A DNA stretch of 64,000 nucleotides from Thalassospira profundimaris (lineage in GTDB: Bacteria > Pseudomonadota > Alphaproteobacteria > Rhodospirillales > Thalassospiraceae). The position numbers and the translations under genes were made by a program. Shown piece by piece: positions 10,001-18,796 of this stretch (its first letter is position 1; each line of letters starts with the position of its first letter). The DNA lies in assembly GCF_003326675.1 (NCBI RefSeq), contig NZ_JPWF01000019.1:1-64000 (forward strand). Direction: 5' to 3'. A model generated the notes under the pieces. The model saw only the letters and a list, made by a program, of their open reading frames with translations, had not been told where the DNA came from and searched no databases.

Positions 10001-10613
10001 CCGCGAAGATTTCGCATCCCGCAAAGTCACCCTGACAGCCGAAGATGCCGGCAAGTTCCTGCGCGCCCTTGATATGTATGAAAACCTTCTGGGCGGGAAT
10101 ATGTCGGTTGAAGGTGTGGTCGATGAAAGCGATGTGGCTCAACCCTTTGCGGGCAAAGTCAATCTTACCGAATTTCGTGTGGTCAATGCCCCGATTGCTG
10201 CCCGTGTTTTGGGTGCTGCATCACTGTCGGGGTTAAGTGACGTGTTGCAAGGAAACGGCATTGCCTTTGCCGAGCTTAATGGTGACTTCACCTATGTGAA
10301 TGATGTGCTGACCCTGTCGAAGGTTGCGGCAAATGGCACGGCGGTTGGTGTTACGGCAAACGGATCAATTGATCTGGCAAAATCTGAAATCCGCCTGGCG
10401 GGTTCGATTGTGCCGATCTATGCCCTGAACTCGGCCCTTGGTGCGATCCCGATCCTGGGTGACCTGCTGGTGGGGGAAGAGGGCGGTGGTATCTTTGCCC
10501 CGACCTACACCGTCGAAGGTGATCTTGCTGATCCCGATGTTTCGGTTAATCCGTTATCGACCTTTGTGCCCGGCGTGTTTCGTAATCTGATTACCGGTGC
10601 GGAGCCGGGCTAA
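7074..10613 (+). CDS. AsmA/YhdP-like large envelope protein
   Basis: A 1179-residue protein with one N-terminal membrane segment (WLALILSAIVLFVGVFAAV, about residues 10-30) followed by a very long, beta-rich periplasmic region. The pattern, with an early DUF3971-like region and a C-terminal AsmA-like part ending in SIVPIYALNSALGAIPILG, is that of YhdP/AsmA-family proteins, a group linked to phospholipid transport and outer-membrane lipid homeostasis. The start is a GTG close to AAGG. An Asp/Glu/Ser/Pro-rich linker (about residues 145-215) is probably disordered. The gene lies between divergent glnE and convergent tyrS, and shares the terminator at 10641-10671. Confidence 0.8.
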   Translation: MRLVKSFAGWLALILSAIVLFVGVFAAVTIWRLSQEPVSLHRITPYIVDHLNKSMGDSRLSVGDLVLRWRGWAEKFDVGLRDVVIIGADDREMLHIPEADVVFSSKALFEGVLALREMTLIGPRIRLERRADGQIDIGYVAENAAPEGDASSDASANPTEQTYDTGRGASITMDLPDSNNAEPADPEMLRTDTAAEVKPLPSQQDGAPIEQSGLDILRDVVAILSGERTDFAAAAYFESFGIVNADLQVRDEQLGVVWAAPQADILLSRKPLGIGAEASLQVSAGALTTRVSVSGDYSTSSGEIDLKAELGEVDLSDLVSISDIFKPLRDAYVPVSGAVNAKYDVDGTLVSASTDLVVGGGVISLPEEMRATYRVTDGRIVTSYVPGRFSLDDVTLNVGDASATFKGVVLDPFGQWQVNLDALATNVATNDLDRLWPESLGDDARTWVVTNLSEGIVHQATMHTELHQDDAGEVALDALGGQMTMSGVTVHYLGDMPEVVDAGGHAEFDATSFRIYVDRGQADGLTVTDASILFTKLDEPIPSADIEVVANGSARKALDLIEAQPLGFATRLGIDPAQISGEQATRVKLHFPLLRAVTFDDVEVAAASRIEKANITNAFRELDIKNGSFELQVNTKGLELNGTATVGKGKTAINWVERFDAATKVRSHYSLSGDLDLAVMPDVELDVAPYLAGMGKGKIDIQVMSDRVGLKGDVKLDDVALFIPIDGMDYNKAAGVEAKASFDVSVNYAGGGKLNSVAVSAPALLVSGKGNWRGDNPIADQWAFEIDSSRFRENTGLSGTIRLGNDDKLTVDLQGAQFDLRPIIEEKAALNAADAKDTKLDDLNVAISLTGTGFLLKGSDPLLNDGKITFSQENGNREIEITARQLIATPWIVADENADPDKVKDAKAPNSGGIGQQASREGGTTEIFLNIEQVVMANGELFGDVKGSIHVVGQEWDRLVLNGALADRANVFAQVSREDFASRKVTLTAEDAGKFLRALDMYENLLGGNMSVEGVVDESDVAQPFAGKVNLTEFRVVNAPIAARVLGAASLSGLSDVLQGNGIAFAELNGDFTYVNDVLTLSKVAANGTAVGVTANGSIDLAKSEIRLAGSIVPIYALNSALGAIPILGDLLVGEEGGGIFAPTYTVEGDLADPDVSVNPLSTFVPGVFRNLITGAEPG

Positions 10614-10640
10614 GCAAAGGCTGGCTGGTCATCCAAAACA

Positions 10641-10671
10641 AAAGCCCCGCAGCATATGGCTGCGGGGCTTT
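10641..10671. terminator. Bidirectional terminator between the AsmA-like gene and tyrS
   Basis: A 13-bp perfect stem (AAAGCCCCGCAGC / GCTGCGGGGCTTT) with a 5-nt loop and flanking A and T tracts on the two sides lies between two convergent genes, so it can serve both. Confidence 0.9.
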
Positions 10672-10695
10672 TTTGATTTTTACGTATTTTGGTGA

Positions 10696-11949
10696 TCAGA
10701 CCGGTTTGATCAGAACGTGGCGTTTTTTGCCTGCCGAAACCTTGATCACACCATCGGCATTCAGGGCGTCCGAGGTGATGTTGGCGTTTTCATCGCTGAC
10801 TTTTTCGTCATTGATCTTTGCACCACCTCCCTTGATCAGACGGCGTGCTTCGCCTCCGGTATTGGCCAGTTCGGCACGACGGAACAGATCAAAGGCCGGG
10901 ATACCGGCATCAAGTTCGGCCTTGGGAACTTCAACAGTCGGAAGATCGTCGGCAAGAACACCTTCTTCAAAGGTTTTGCGTGCGGTTTCAGCCGCGGTCA
11001 GGGCAGCTTCTTCGCCACGGCAAAGCTTGACGGCTTCGAACGCCAGAACCTTTTTGGCTTCGTTGATCTGCGATCCTTCAAGCTTGACGTACTCGTCGAT
11101 CTGTTCAAGCGACATTTCGGTAAACAGTCGCATGAATTTGATGACGTCGGCATCTTCGGTGTTACGCCAGAACTGGTAATAGTCATAGGACGACAGGCGT
11201 TCTTCGTTCAGCCACACCGCACCGGCAGCCGTTTTGCCCATCTTCGCACCGGACGCCGTGGTCATCAGCGGCGTGGTCAGGCCAAACAGGGATTTCTCGT
11301 CAACGCGACGGCCCAGTTCCACACCATTAACAATGTTGCCCCACTGATCCGAACCACCCATCTGCAACATGCAGCCATAGTTGCGGTTCAGTTCAACAAA
11401 GTCATAGGCCTGAAGGATCATGTAGTTGAACTCAAGGAAGCTCAGCGACTGTTCACGTTCCAGACGCAGCTTGACCGAGTCAAAGCTCAGCATGCGGTTG
11501 ACCGAGAAGTGGCGACCGAAATCACGCAGGAATTCAATATAGTTCAGCTTGTCGAGCCAGTCGGCATTGTTGACCATAACCGCATCGGTCGGGCCTTCGC
11601 CAAAAGTCAGGAACTGCTGGAAGACCTTTTTGATGCCTGCCATGTTGTTGGCAATGACTTCGTCGGTCAGAACCGGGCGCGCATCATCGCGGCCGGTCGG
11701 GTCACCAACGCGCGTCGTACCTGCGCCCATCAGGACAATCGGTTTATGCCCGGTTTTCTGCAACCAGCGCAGCATCATGATCGATACAAGTGATCCAACA
11801 TGCAGGCTGTCTGCGGTGCAGTCATAACCCACATAGCACACCACCGTATTTTCCGACGCATAGGCATCAAGGCCTTCAAGATCAGTACATTGGTGGATGT
11901 AACCGCGGTCATTCATGACGCGGAGAAAATCAGACTTCAGTTCAGTCAT
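10696..11949 (-). CDS. tyrS: Tyrosyl-tRNA synthetase
   Basis: Class I aminoacyl-tRNA synthetase that charges tRNA-Tyr. The HIGH-type motif appears as HVGS near residue 51 and the KMSKS-type loop as KMGKT near residue 238. [12 protein letters not shown] and [14 protein letters not shown] are typical of the bacterial TyrRS active site. The C-terminal S4-like RNA-binding domain is visible ([21 protein letters not shown]). The length of 417 residues is standard. The start MTELKSDF is the first methionine of the open frame. It is divergent from anmK with about 190 nt between the starts. Confidence 0.97.
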   Translation of the reverse strand: MTELKSDFLRVMNDRGYIHQCTDLEGLDAYASENTVVCYVGYDCTADSLHVGSLVSIMMLRWLQKTGHKPIVLMGAGTTRVGDPTGRDDARPVLTDEVIANNMAGIKKVFQQFLTFGEGPTDAVMVNNADWLDKLNYIEFLRDFGRHFSVNRMLSFDSVKLRLEREQSLSFLEFNYMILQAYDFVELNRNYGCMLQMGGSDQWGNIVNGVELGRRVDEKSLFGLTTPLMTTASGAKMGKTAAGAVWLNEERLSSYDYYQFWRNTEDADVIKFMRLFTEMSLEQIDEYVKLEGSQINEAKKVLAFEAVKLCRGEEAALTAAETARKTFEEGVLADDLPTVEVPKAELDAGIPAFDLFRRAELANTGGEARRLIKGGGAKINDEKVSDENANITSDALNADGVIKVSAGKKRHVLIKPV

Positions 11950-12136
11950 GGTTTTTGCGCTATGTTGGTTGTGATAGAAAATTCGAACCGCCTAACGGGC
12001 GGAGGCGATGATCTAGCACAGAAAATACGTGCTGGGCAACGCATCGGCGCGCAGATCTGCCATCATGGTAACGATTTCGCCAGAATTTTGTCCTAGGTTG
12101 CATTTTCACAACCATAAATAAGCGACGGAGAAAGAC

Positions 12137-13252
12137 ATGACGCAAGGCTGGATAACGGCAATCGGTATGATGAGCGGGACATCCCTTGACGGTGTGGATG
12201 CGGCCCTGATTGAAACCGATGGCGTCGAAGTGCGTCGCCTTGATCAGTCTGTCTTTGTGCCCTATGCGCCGGAACTGCGCGAACGGATGCGGGCCTGCTT
12301 TGGCAATCGCAGTGCAACCAACAGCGAACATGTCGTGGCCGACGATTTGACGCAGGTGCATGTTGATACTGTTAACATGCTGCTTGAGAAAACCGGAATG
12401 TCGGCGGGCGATATCGGGGTGATCGGTTTTCACGGGCAAACCGTGTTTCATGAGCCGGCATGCGGCCTGACCCGTCAGATCGGAACCCCTGATATGCTGG
12501 CCGAAAAAACCGGCATTCCGGTTGTGGCCGATTTCCGTCTGGCTGATGTTGCAGCAGGCGGCGAAGGTGCGCCACTTGCCCCGGTTTATCATGCAGCCTT
12601 GATGAAAAGTGCCGGTGTGTCCGTGCCGGTTGCGGTTTTGAATATCGGCGGGGTTTCGAATGTTACCTGGATCGGGGAGGGTGATGATATCCTTGCCTTT
12701 GATTGCGGTCCGGGCAATGCGCGCCTTGATGACTGGATGTTGCGTCACACTGGAAATCCGGTGGATTTGAACGGGGCAACGGCGGCCTCGGGTACTGGCA
12801 ATCCGATGGTTGAAATCAAGTTCCTTGAAGACCCGTATTTTGACCGCGTGCCGCCAAAGTCGCTTGATCGCGAAGATATGGCCGCCCGTATTGATGGTCT
12901 GGTTGCCGAGGCCAAGTTGAATGTGTCCGATGGTGCCGCAACCCTTGCCAATTGCACGGTGGCGGCCATTGTGGCGGGCGTAAACCATTTGCCTGTCGCA
13001 CCGACAAGCTGGTTTGTCTGTGGTGGCGGGCGCCACAACCAATATGTGATGGAAACGCTGGCAAGCCGTCTTGGTGTGCCGGTGCGTTCGGTCGATGAAC
13101 TTGATTGGGACGGGGACGCGGTCGAGGCGGAATGCTTTGGCTATCTGGCCGTGCGCCATCTGCAGGGCTTGCCGCTCAGTTTCCCGGGGACGACCGGCGT
13201 GCCTGCGCCGTGTTGTGGCGGGAAGCTTTATACAACGAAAAAGGCCGCCTGA
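12137..13252 (+). CDS. anmK: Anhydro-N-acetylmuramic acid kinase
   Basis: AnmK phosphorylates and opens 1,6-anhydro-N-acetylmuramic acid to MurNAc-6-phosphate in peptidoglycan recycling. The N-terminal phosphate-binding signature GMMSGTSLDGVDAAL, DCGPGNARLDDWM in the middle and CGGGRHNQYVM near the C-terminus are family marks, and 371 residues is the usual size. GGAGA lies upstream of the ATG. The last codons and the stop lie inside the left arm of the terminator at 13241-13264. In many proteobacteria anmK lies divergent from tyrS, as here, which supports both calls. Confidence 0.95.
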   Translation: MTQGWITAIGMMSGTSLDGVDAALIETDGVEVRRLDQSVFVPYAPELRERMRACFGNRSATNSEHVVADDLTQVHVDTVNMLLEKTGMSAGDIGVIGFHGQTVFHEPACGLTRQIGTPDMLAEKTGIPVVADFRLADVAAGGEGAPLAPVYHAALMKSAGVSVPVAVLNIGGVSNVTWIGEGDDILAFDCGPGNARLDDWMLRHTGNPVDLNGATAASGTGNPMVEIKFLEDPYFDRVPPKSLDREDMAARIDGLVAEAKLNVSDGAATLANCTVAAIVAGVNHLPVAPTSWFVCGGGRHNQYVMETLASRLGVPVRSVDELDWDGDAVEAECFGYLAVRHLQGLPLSFPGTTGVPAPCCGGKLYTTKKAA

Positions 13253-13264
13253 TCAGGCGGCCTT
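13241..13264. terminator. Palindromic terminator overlapping the anmK stop
   Basis: A perfect 24-bp palindrome (AAGGCCGCCTGA / TCAGGCGGCCTT), with an A tract before it and T-rich sequence after it. It includes the anmK stop codon and lies between convergent anmK and the hydrolase gene. Confidence 0.8.
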
Positions 13265-13296
13265 GATTTCGAGCTGTTTGGGCAGGCTTGCGGGGC

Positions 13297-13935
13297 TTAT
13301 GCGCCGCGCTTGTCCAGATAGGCTGCCGAATGCTTGATCACGTCATCTTGCTGTTTGGCAAAATAGTGATCGGCACCGTCAATCGTGCACATGTCAACTT
13401 CAATGCCTTTCTGGGCATTCAGCTTGTCGGCAAGCTTGTTGACCGAAGAAACCGGAATGTTGCTGTCCTGGGCGCCGTGGATCAGAATGCCTGATGACGG
13501 GCAGGGGGCCAGGAAGGTGAAGTCATATTCACTTGCCGGGGCTGCAACCGAAATAAAGCCGTCGATTTCCGGACGGCGCATCAAAAGCTGCATGCCGATC
13601 CAGGATCCGAATGAATAGCCCGCAACCCAGGTTGCGCGGGCATTGGCATTATAGGTCTGCATCCAGTCAAGCGCCGATGCTGCATCCGAAAGTTCACCGA
13701 TTCCCTGATCGTAAACGCCCTGCGAGCGACCAACGCCACGGAAGTTGAACCGCATGACAGAATAGCCACGATCCTTGAACATGTTGAACATGTTGAAGCA
13801 CAATTTGTTGTTCATTGTGCCACCCTGTTGCGGATTCGGATGGAGGATCAGCGCGATGGGCGAATCGTCAGCGCCGTTATGGTGGTAGCGACCTTCAAGG
13901 CGACCTTCGGGGCCGTTAAAAATGACCTCAGGCAT
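13297..13935 (-). CDS. Small alpha/beta hydrolase (COG2945-like)
   Basis: A 212-residue single-domain alpha/beta hydrolase. The nucleophile elbow is GYSFGS, the acid residue lies in ILIHGAQDSNIP, and the catalytic histidine is in DGADHYF. The N-terminal part has ALILHPNPQQGGTMNNK and RFNFRGVGRSQG, typical of the COG2945 group often annotated as a dienelactone-hydrolase-like or uncharacterised serine esterase. The substrate is unknown. It is convergent with anmK and divergent from cysE, with the promoter/operator region of the latter lying upstream. Confidence 0.85.
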   Translation of the reverse strand: MPEVIFNGPEGRLEGRYHHNGADDSPIALILHPNPQQGGTMNNKLCFNMFNMFKDRGYSVMRFNFRGVGRSQGVYDQGIGELSDAASALDWMQTYNANARATWVAGYSFGSWIGMQLLMRRPEIDGFISVAAPASEYDFTFLAPCPSSGILIHGAQDSNIPVSSVNKLADKLNAQKGIEVDMCTIDGADHYFAKQQDDVIKHSAAYLDKRGA

Positions 13936-14042
13936 GGATCAGTCTGCTCCTGTCCACGAATGGAAAGATGTGTGCAACAAAAATATCCGAGTCTTTTTGT
14001 AAGTTTTTTCGTGCTTGCGCATAAATTGCTTTGGGCAAATAC

Positions 14043-14071
14043 TTGACCAAGTTACTCGGTTATCCTATATT
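14043..14071 (+). promoter_or_regulatory. Promoter with IscR-type operator upstream of cysE-isc
   Basis: TTGACC (14043-14048), a 17-nt spacer and TATATT (14066-14071) form a sigma-70 type promoter. The stretch 14043-14059, TTGACCAAGTTACTCGG, matches the known type 1 IscR operator consensus (YYGACTRWWWYAGTCRR) at 14 of 17 positions and overlaps the -35 box, so a repressor bound there would block transcription. IscR is encoded two genes downstream, so this suggests autoregulation of the whole cysE-isc run. The match was counted by hand from memory of the consensus. Confidence 0.75.
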
Positions 14072-14180
14072 CCGGCTAACCCGATGGTGCCGTTGAAACC
14101 CGATCTTGCAGATAATGCGAGGCCGGGCGTGGGCGTGGCTGCCGGGAATCGAAGCTACTAATTACACAGTGGACCGCCCC

Positions 14181-14918
14181 ATGTTCAAGCTAATTCGTCA
14201 GGAAATTGACGCGATGATTGCCCGCGACCCTGCGGCACGCTCCCGCTTGGAGATCGCGCTTTGTTATCCGGCGTTTCATGCAATCATGGGATATCGTGGC
14301 ACCCACTGGCTTTGGCAGCGCGGTTTCCGTGTCACTGCACGCTTCTTTTCACAGATTCTGCGCTGGTTGACCGGGATTGAAATCCACCCCGGTGCCAAGA
14401 TCGGCAAACGTTTCTTTATCGATCATGGCATGGGTGTCGTGATTGGTGAAACCGCCGAGATCGGCGATGACGTCACCCTGTATCAGGGGGTTACCCTTGG
14501 CGGGACGTCGCCCAGTGTGAACAGTGAAGGTCAGCGCGGCCTGAAACGTCACCCCAGTCTTGAAGACGGTGTGATTGTCGGTTCCGGTGCGCAGATTCTT
14601 GGTCCGTTTACCGTGCGCAAGAATGCCCGTGTGGGCGGCAATGCTGTGGTTCTTTCCGAAGTGCCGGAAGGTGCAACCGTGGTTGGTATTCCGGCCAAGA
14701 TCGTCCGTCGCGAAACCGATGACCGGTTCTGTGCCTATGGTACGCCGCTTGGCGATCTGCCCGATCCGGTTGCCCGCGCACTCGAAGAACTTGGTCGCGA
14801 AGTGCAGGCCCTGCGTGGTCAGGTAAGTGCGCTTGAGGCCGAAAAGGCAAGCGGCACTGGAACGTCGGGTGGCGATGTGACGCCGGAAAAACCGCGTATT
14901 GTTGCATCGTCGGAATGA
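14181..14918 (+). CDS. cysE: Serine O-acetyltransferase
   Basis: CysE makes O-acetylserine from serine and acetyl-CoA, the first committed step to cysteine. The left-handed beta-helix hexapeptide repeats are clear from about residue 75 (IEIHPGAKIGKRFFIDHGMG, IGETAEIGDDVTLYQGVTLG), with the catalytic HGMG and the C-terminal GIPAKIV. The start at MFKLIRQE gives 245 residues; the frame is open upstream for 25 codons, including a GTG at 14169, but no good ribosome site marks any of them. It is the first gene after the IscR-type operator and precedes iscR. Cysteine supply next to cysteine desulfurases makes functional sense, because the desulfurases use cysteine as sulfur donor. Confidence 0.94.
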   Translation: MFKLIRQEIDAMIARDPAARSRLEIALCYPAFHAIMGYRGTHWLWQRGFRVTARFFSQILRWLTGIEIHPGAKIGKRFFIDHGMGVVIGETAEIGDDVTLYQGVTLGGTSPSVNSEGQRGLKRHPSLEDGVIVGSGAQILGPFTVRKNARVGGNAVVLSEVPEGATVVGIPAKIVRRETDDRFCAYGTPLGDLPDPVARALEELGREVQALRGQVSALEAEKASGTGTSGGDVTPEKPRIVASSE

Positions 14919-15005
14919 AGGCGCGTATCGCGCAACTGAAATGAACAGCCCGCTGTCAGGTTTGAAAAGACCCAAAACCGAAACAGCAAGGCAGGAGGAC
15001 GCACC

Positions 15006-15488
15006 GTGAAGCTGAGTACCAAAGGCCGCTATGCCGTTATGGCGATGGTCGATCTCGCTGAAAGCAGCAAGGACCGACCGGTCGCGCTTGCCGATATTGC
15101 GGACCGTCAGGAAATTTCGCTGTCCTATCTGGAACAGTTGTTTGGCAAATTGCGTAAGGGCGGGCTTGTCCGTTCCGTGCGTGGCCCGGGTGGTGGTTAT
15201 CTGTTGGCGCGGTCTGCCGACGAAACCCGTGTGGCCGATGTTATTCTGGCTGTTGATGAGCCGATCCGTGCAACCCGTTGCAAATCAGGATCACCCAAAG
15301 GCTGCAAGGCAAACAAAGGCCGTTGTCAGACCCATGAATTGTGGGAAGAACTGGGCAACCAGATTTATCTGTATCTGGCGTCGGTCAGTCTTGCAGATGT
15401 GGTGGGCCGTAACGTTACCGGATCACTTCGGGTTTTCCCGGGCAAGACAACACAAATAGAAGAGCCGTCACAGGTTGCGGCACAGTAA
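15006..15488 (+). CDS. iscR: Fe-S cluster regulator IscR (Rrf2 family)
   Basis: A 160-residue Rrf2-type winged-helix repressor. The N-terminal MKLSTKGRYAVMAMVDLA and SLSYLEQLFGKLRKGGLV form the DNA-binding part. The cluster-binding region reads ATRC, then GC, then RCQTHELW, giving three cysteines and the following histidine as in E. coli IscR; the first cysteine spacing is two residues longer than in E. coli. This set of ligands argues for a [2Fe-2S] IscR rather than RirA. GTG start with AGGAGG upstream. The operator-like site before cysE is its likely target. Confidence 0.93.
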   Translation: MKLSTKGRYAVMAMVDLAESSKDRPVALADIADRQEISLSYLEQLFGKLRKGGLVRSVRGPGGGYLLARSADETRVADVILAVDEPIRATRCKSGSPKGCKANKGRCQTHELWEELGNQIYLYLASVSLADVVGRNVTGSLRVFPGKTTQIEEPSQVAAQ

Positions 15489-15538
15489 ATGCTCCTCTAT
15501 ATCGAGGGTCTATTGCGAATAAGGATGATTACAAACTG

Positions 15539-16666
15539 ATGGCCGAACAGGTTTATCTCGACTACAACGCAAGCGCGCCGCTGTGCACAGAAGCACGGCA
15601 GGCCATGATTGCTGCGATGGATGTTGCAGGTAACCCGTCATCGGTTCATGCCAGCGGGCGTGCTGCGCGCAAGATTGTCGATCATGCCCGGCGGACGATT
15701 GCCGAACTGGTTGGTGGTGATTCTGAACGGATCATTTTCACCAGTGGCGGTACAGAGGCCAACAACCTTGCGCTGAACGGTCTTGAAGACGTCACTGTTT
15801 TTACCAGTGCTGTCGAACATCCTTCGGTAATCGAAGGACGCGTTGATGCAAAACGCATCCCGGTCGATGGCAATGGTGTGGTTGATCTTGATGCGCTTGA
15901 AGCGATGCTCAAAGACGCATCGGCGGCAGGGCAGAAAGTTCTGGTTTCGGTCATGCTGGCCAACAATGAAACCGGCGTGATCCAGCCGGTGGCAAAGGTG
16001 GCCCTGCTGGCACGTGAATACGGGGCAAAGGTCCATTGTGATGCCATTCAGGCATTGGGCCGGATGCCGGTTGATATGGGGCGCTTGCTGGTTGATATGG
16101 TGTCGATTTCGGCCCATAAGATCGGCGGACCCAAGGGAATTGGCGCTTTGGCTATTGCGCCCGGTGTGATGCTGGTGCCGCAAATCCGCGGAGGCGGACA
16201 GGAAAAATACCGTCGTGGCGGTACCGAAAACGTTCTGGGCATTGCAGGCTTTGGGGCCGCAGCCGAACGGGCCGGTGCCCAGATGGCGAACATGGCGAAT
16301 GTTGCTGCTTTGCGCGACCGCCTTGAAACGGAATTGGCATCAGAAGCACCCGAGCTTCTGATCGCTGGTAAGGGAACGGAGCGACTGGTGAATACAAGTT
16401 GCCTGATCTTGCCGGGAATGCCGGGGGAAACCCAGGTTATGGCGCTGGATCTGGCAGGTGTTGCCATCAGTTCGGGATCAGCCTGCTCGTCAGGCAAGGT
16501 ACGTGAAAGCCACGTGCTTAAGGAAATGGGGGTTTCGGATGCCGGATCGGCCATCAGGGTCAGTCTGGGACTGGAAACCACCGACGAAGATGTTGATACA
16601 TTTATCCGTGTTTGGAGCCGGATGAGGGGTAATGCAGCGCGCAAGAAAGCGCGTCACGCTGCCTGA
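15539..16666 (+). CDS. Cysteine desulfurase, NifS/IscS-like (first copy)
   Basis: A 375-residue PLP enzyme of the aminotransferase class V fold that removes sulfur from cysteine. The PLP lysine sits in [12 protein letters not shown] and the catalytic cysteine in [11 protein letters not shown]; both are intact. [20 protein letters not shown] and [10 protein letters not shown] are standard motifs. It lies between iscR and iscS and differs clearly in sequence from the IscS that follows, so it is not a recent tandem copy. It may feed a separate sulfur acceptor or be an accessory desulfurase for the same scaffold; sequence alone cannot separate these options. Confidence 0.92.
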   Translation: MAEQVYLDYNASAPLCTEARQAMIAAMDVAGNPSSVHASGRAARKIVDHARRTIAELVGGDSERIIFTSGGTEANNLALNGLEDVTVFTSAVEHPSVIEGRVDAKRIPVDGNGVVDLDALEAMLKDASAAGQKVLVSVMLANNETGVIQPVAKVALLAREYGAKVHCDAIQALGRMPVDMGRLLVDMVSISAHKIGGPKGIGALAIAPGVMLVPQIRGGGQEKYRRGGTENVLGIAGFGAAAERAGAQMANMANVAALRDRLETELASEAPELLIAGKGTERLVNTSCLILPGMPGETQVMALDLAGVAISSGSACSSGKVRESHVLKEMGVSDAGSAIRVSLGLETTDEDVDTFIRVWSRMRGNAARKKARHAA

Positions 16667-16694
16667 CAAGAGAGTGAGTGAGGAAGCCTTTAAT

Positions 16695-17918
16695 ATGAAC
16701 GAGCTTAAAGCAAAGCCGATCTATCTGGATTACCAGGCTACGACGCCGACTGACCCGCGTGTCGTCGAAGCGATGCTGCCGTATTTCACCGAGAAGTTCG
16801 GTAACCCGCATTCCCGTAACCACAGCTTTGGCTGGGAAGCAGAAGACGCCGTTGAAGTAGCGCGTGCACAGGTTGCCAAGATCATTGGCGCGTCTGCCAA
16901 GGAAATCATTTTCACGTCGGGTGCGACTGAGTCGAACAACCTCGCACTTAAAGGTGTGATGAAGTTCTATGGCAAGAAAAAGCCGCATCTGATCACCGTC
17001 GTGACCGAGCATAAATGCGTGCTCGACAGTGCCCGCCACCTTGAGCAGGAAGGTTACAAAGTGACCTATCTTGGCGTAAAGGAAAACGGCCTGATCGACC
17101 TTGAAGAACTCAAGGCCGCAATCACCGATGAAACCGCACTTGTTTCTGTCATGGCAGTAAACAACGAAATCGGTGTGATCCAGCCGCTTAAGGAAATCGG
17201 TGCAATCTGCCGTGAACGCAAAGTGTTCTTCCACACCGATTGCGCACAGGCTGTTGGCAAGATCGATCTTGATGTCGAAGACATGAATATCGATCTGATG
17301 TCGATTTCCGGCCACAAAATCTATGGCCCGAAAGGCGTTGGTGCGCTGTTCGTACGCCGTCGTCCGCGTGTTCGCGTTATCGCGCAGATCACCGGTGGCG
17401 GTCAGGAACGCGGCATGCGTTCGGGTACGCTTCCGACCCCGCTGATCGTGGGTCTTGGCAAGGCATGTGACATTCTGTCGAACGAAATGGCAGAAGAAAA
17501 CGCACGTCTGACCGAACTGCGTGACTATACCCTGGCACGTTTCCGTGACCGTCTTGCTGACATCTACCTCAATGGTGATGAAAAAGAACGCGTTTGCGGC
17601 AACCTCAATGTTTCCTTTGCCTATGTCGAAGGCGAAAGCCTTCTGATGGACATCAAGAACATTGCGGTTTCTTCCGGTTCGGCATGTACGTCGGCATCGC
17701 TTGAGCCGTCCTACGTTCTGCGTGCGCTTGGTGTGGACGAAGAACTTGCACACACCTCGCTTCGTATCGGCATTGGCCGTTACACCACCAAGGAAGAACT
17801 CGACACCGCTGTTGATGCAATCTGCACCGCAGTCGAGCGTCTCCGCGAGATGAGCCCGCTTTGGGAAATGGCCCAGGAAGGTATCGACCTCAAGTCGATC
17901 GAATGGGCTGAGCACTAA
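16695..17918 (+). CDS. iscS: Cysteine desulfurase IscS
   Basis: The main IscS of the isc locus, 407 residues from [14 protein letters not shown]. It donates persulfide sulfur to IscU and to tRNA thiolation (MnmA, also in this window). The PLP lysine is in [14 protein letters not shown] and the active cysteine in [15 protein letters not shown] on the long mobile loop, which matches E. coli IscS very closely. The longer open frame starting at 16632 overlaps the preceding gene and was rejected in favour of the ATG with AGGAAG upstream. IscU follows after 61 nt. Codon use looks more biased towards preferred codons than in the first desulfurase gene, suggesting higher expression. Confidence 0.97.
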   Translation: MNELKAKPIYLDYQATTPTDPRVVEAMLPYFTEKFGNPHSRNHSFGWEAEDAVEVARAQVAKIIGASAKEIIFTSGATESNNLALKGVMKFYGKKKPHLITVVTEHKCVLDSARHLEQEGYKVTYLGVKENGLIDLEELKAAITDETALVSVMAVNNEIGVIQPLKEIGAICRERKVFFHTDCAQAVGKIDLDVEDMNIDLMSISGHKIYGPKGVGALFVRRRPRVRVIAQITGGGQERGMRSGTLPTPLIVGLGKACDILSNEMAEENARLTELRDYTLARFRDRLADIYLNGDEKERVCGNLNVSFAYVEGESLLMDIKNIAVSSGSACTSASLEPSYVLRALGVDEELAHTSLRIGIGRYTTKEELDTAVDAICTAVERLREMSPLWEMAQEGIDLKSIEWAEH

Positions 17919-17979
17919 GAAGCGCCTGAATTAACGTCATTGTCTCGCGAGAGACCACAAAGAATATTGGAGAGAAATC

Positions 17980-18378
17980 ATGGCTTATAGTGAAAAGCTG
18001 ATCGACCATTACGAAAACCCGCGCAACGTTGGTTCCATGGACAAAAACGAACTGTCCGTTGGTACCGGCCTTGTTGGTGCACCGGCTTGCGGCGACGTTA
18101 TGAAGCTGCAGATCAAGGTCACCCCGGAAGGCATCATCGAGGACGCAAAGTTCAAGACCTTTGGTTGCGGTTCGGCGATTGCGTCGAGCTCGCTGATCAC
18201 CGAATGGGTCAAGGGCAAGTCGCTTGATGAAGCTGGCGCGATCAAAAACTCGCAGATTGCCGAAGAACTGGCTCTTCCGCCGGTCAAGGTTCACTGCTCG
18301 ATCCTCGCTGAAGATGCGATCAAAGCAGCCATCAGCGACTACAAATCCAAAAACAGTGCGGCTGACGCTGCTGAATAA
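17980..18378 (+). CDS. iscU: Fe-S scaffold IscU
   Basis: A 132-residue scaffold on which [2Fe-2S] and [4Fe-4S] clusters are built. Three conserved cysteines are visible in GAPACGDVM, TFGCGSAIASSS and VKVHCSILAEDA. The HscA-binding motif LPPVK appears just before the third cysteine. The start is preceded by GGAGAGAAATC. It is flanked by iscS and iscA in the canonical order. Confidence 0.98.
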   Translation: MAYSEKLIDHYENPRNVGSMDKNELSVGTGLVGAPACGDVMKLQIKVTPEGIIEDAKFKTFGCGSAIASSSLITEWVKGKSLDEAGAIKNSQIAEELALPPVKVHCSILAEDAIKAAISDYKSKNSAADAAE

Positions 18379-18422
18379 GCAGCGTCCCTTCCGCAACGTT
18401 TGCCGGAATTTGGGAGAATACC

Positions 18423-18764
18423 ATGGCTTTACCGTCACCGATTTCTGTCACGCCAGTTGCCCTTGATCACATCAAGGCATTGCTTGATAGCCGCGGCAAA
18501 CCGTCGCACGGCATTCGGCTTGGTGTGCGCAGCAAAGGGTGTTCGGGCCTGTCTTACACGCTTGAATATGCTGACGATGCCAGCGGCTTCGAAGAAGTTG
18601 TCGAGCTGGAAGACGGCGTGAAAATCCTGATCGACCCGAAAGCCATCATGTTCGTGCTGGGCACGGAGATGGATTACGAGGTCAACAAGATGGAAGAAGG
18701 TTTCGTCTTCCGGAACCCCAACGAAAAAGGTCGTTGTGGTTGCGGGGAATCCTTCCACGTCTGA
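18423..18764 (+). CDS. iscA: A-type Fe-S carrier IscA
   Basis: A 113-residue A-type carrier that passes Fe-S clusters from the scaffold to apoproteins. The three ligand cysteines are in SKGCSGLSY and the C-terminal GRCGCGESFHV. GGGAGAATACC lies just before the ATG. The next gene hscB is separated by about 140 nt that contain a strong hairpin, so expression of iscA and the chaperone genes may be differentially tuned. Confidence 0.97.
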   Translation: MALPSPISVTPVALDHIKALLDSRGKPSHGIRLGVRSKGCSGLSYTLEYADDASGFEEVVELEDGVKILIDPKAIMFVLGTEMDYEVNKMEEGFVFRNPNEKGRCGCGESFHV

Positions 18765-18796
18765 TCGGCCGGGCTTTCCCTGCTTTCTGATTGGTC

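Noticed and set aside
11960-13159. A 399-residue minus-strand frame over anmK
   Set aside because: Complement of anmK, whose family motifs are unambiguous.
16602-17915. A 437-residue minus-strand frame opposite iscS
   Set aside because: Shadow of the strongly biased codons of iscS; no family similarity.
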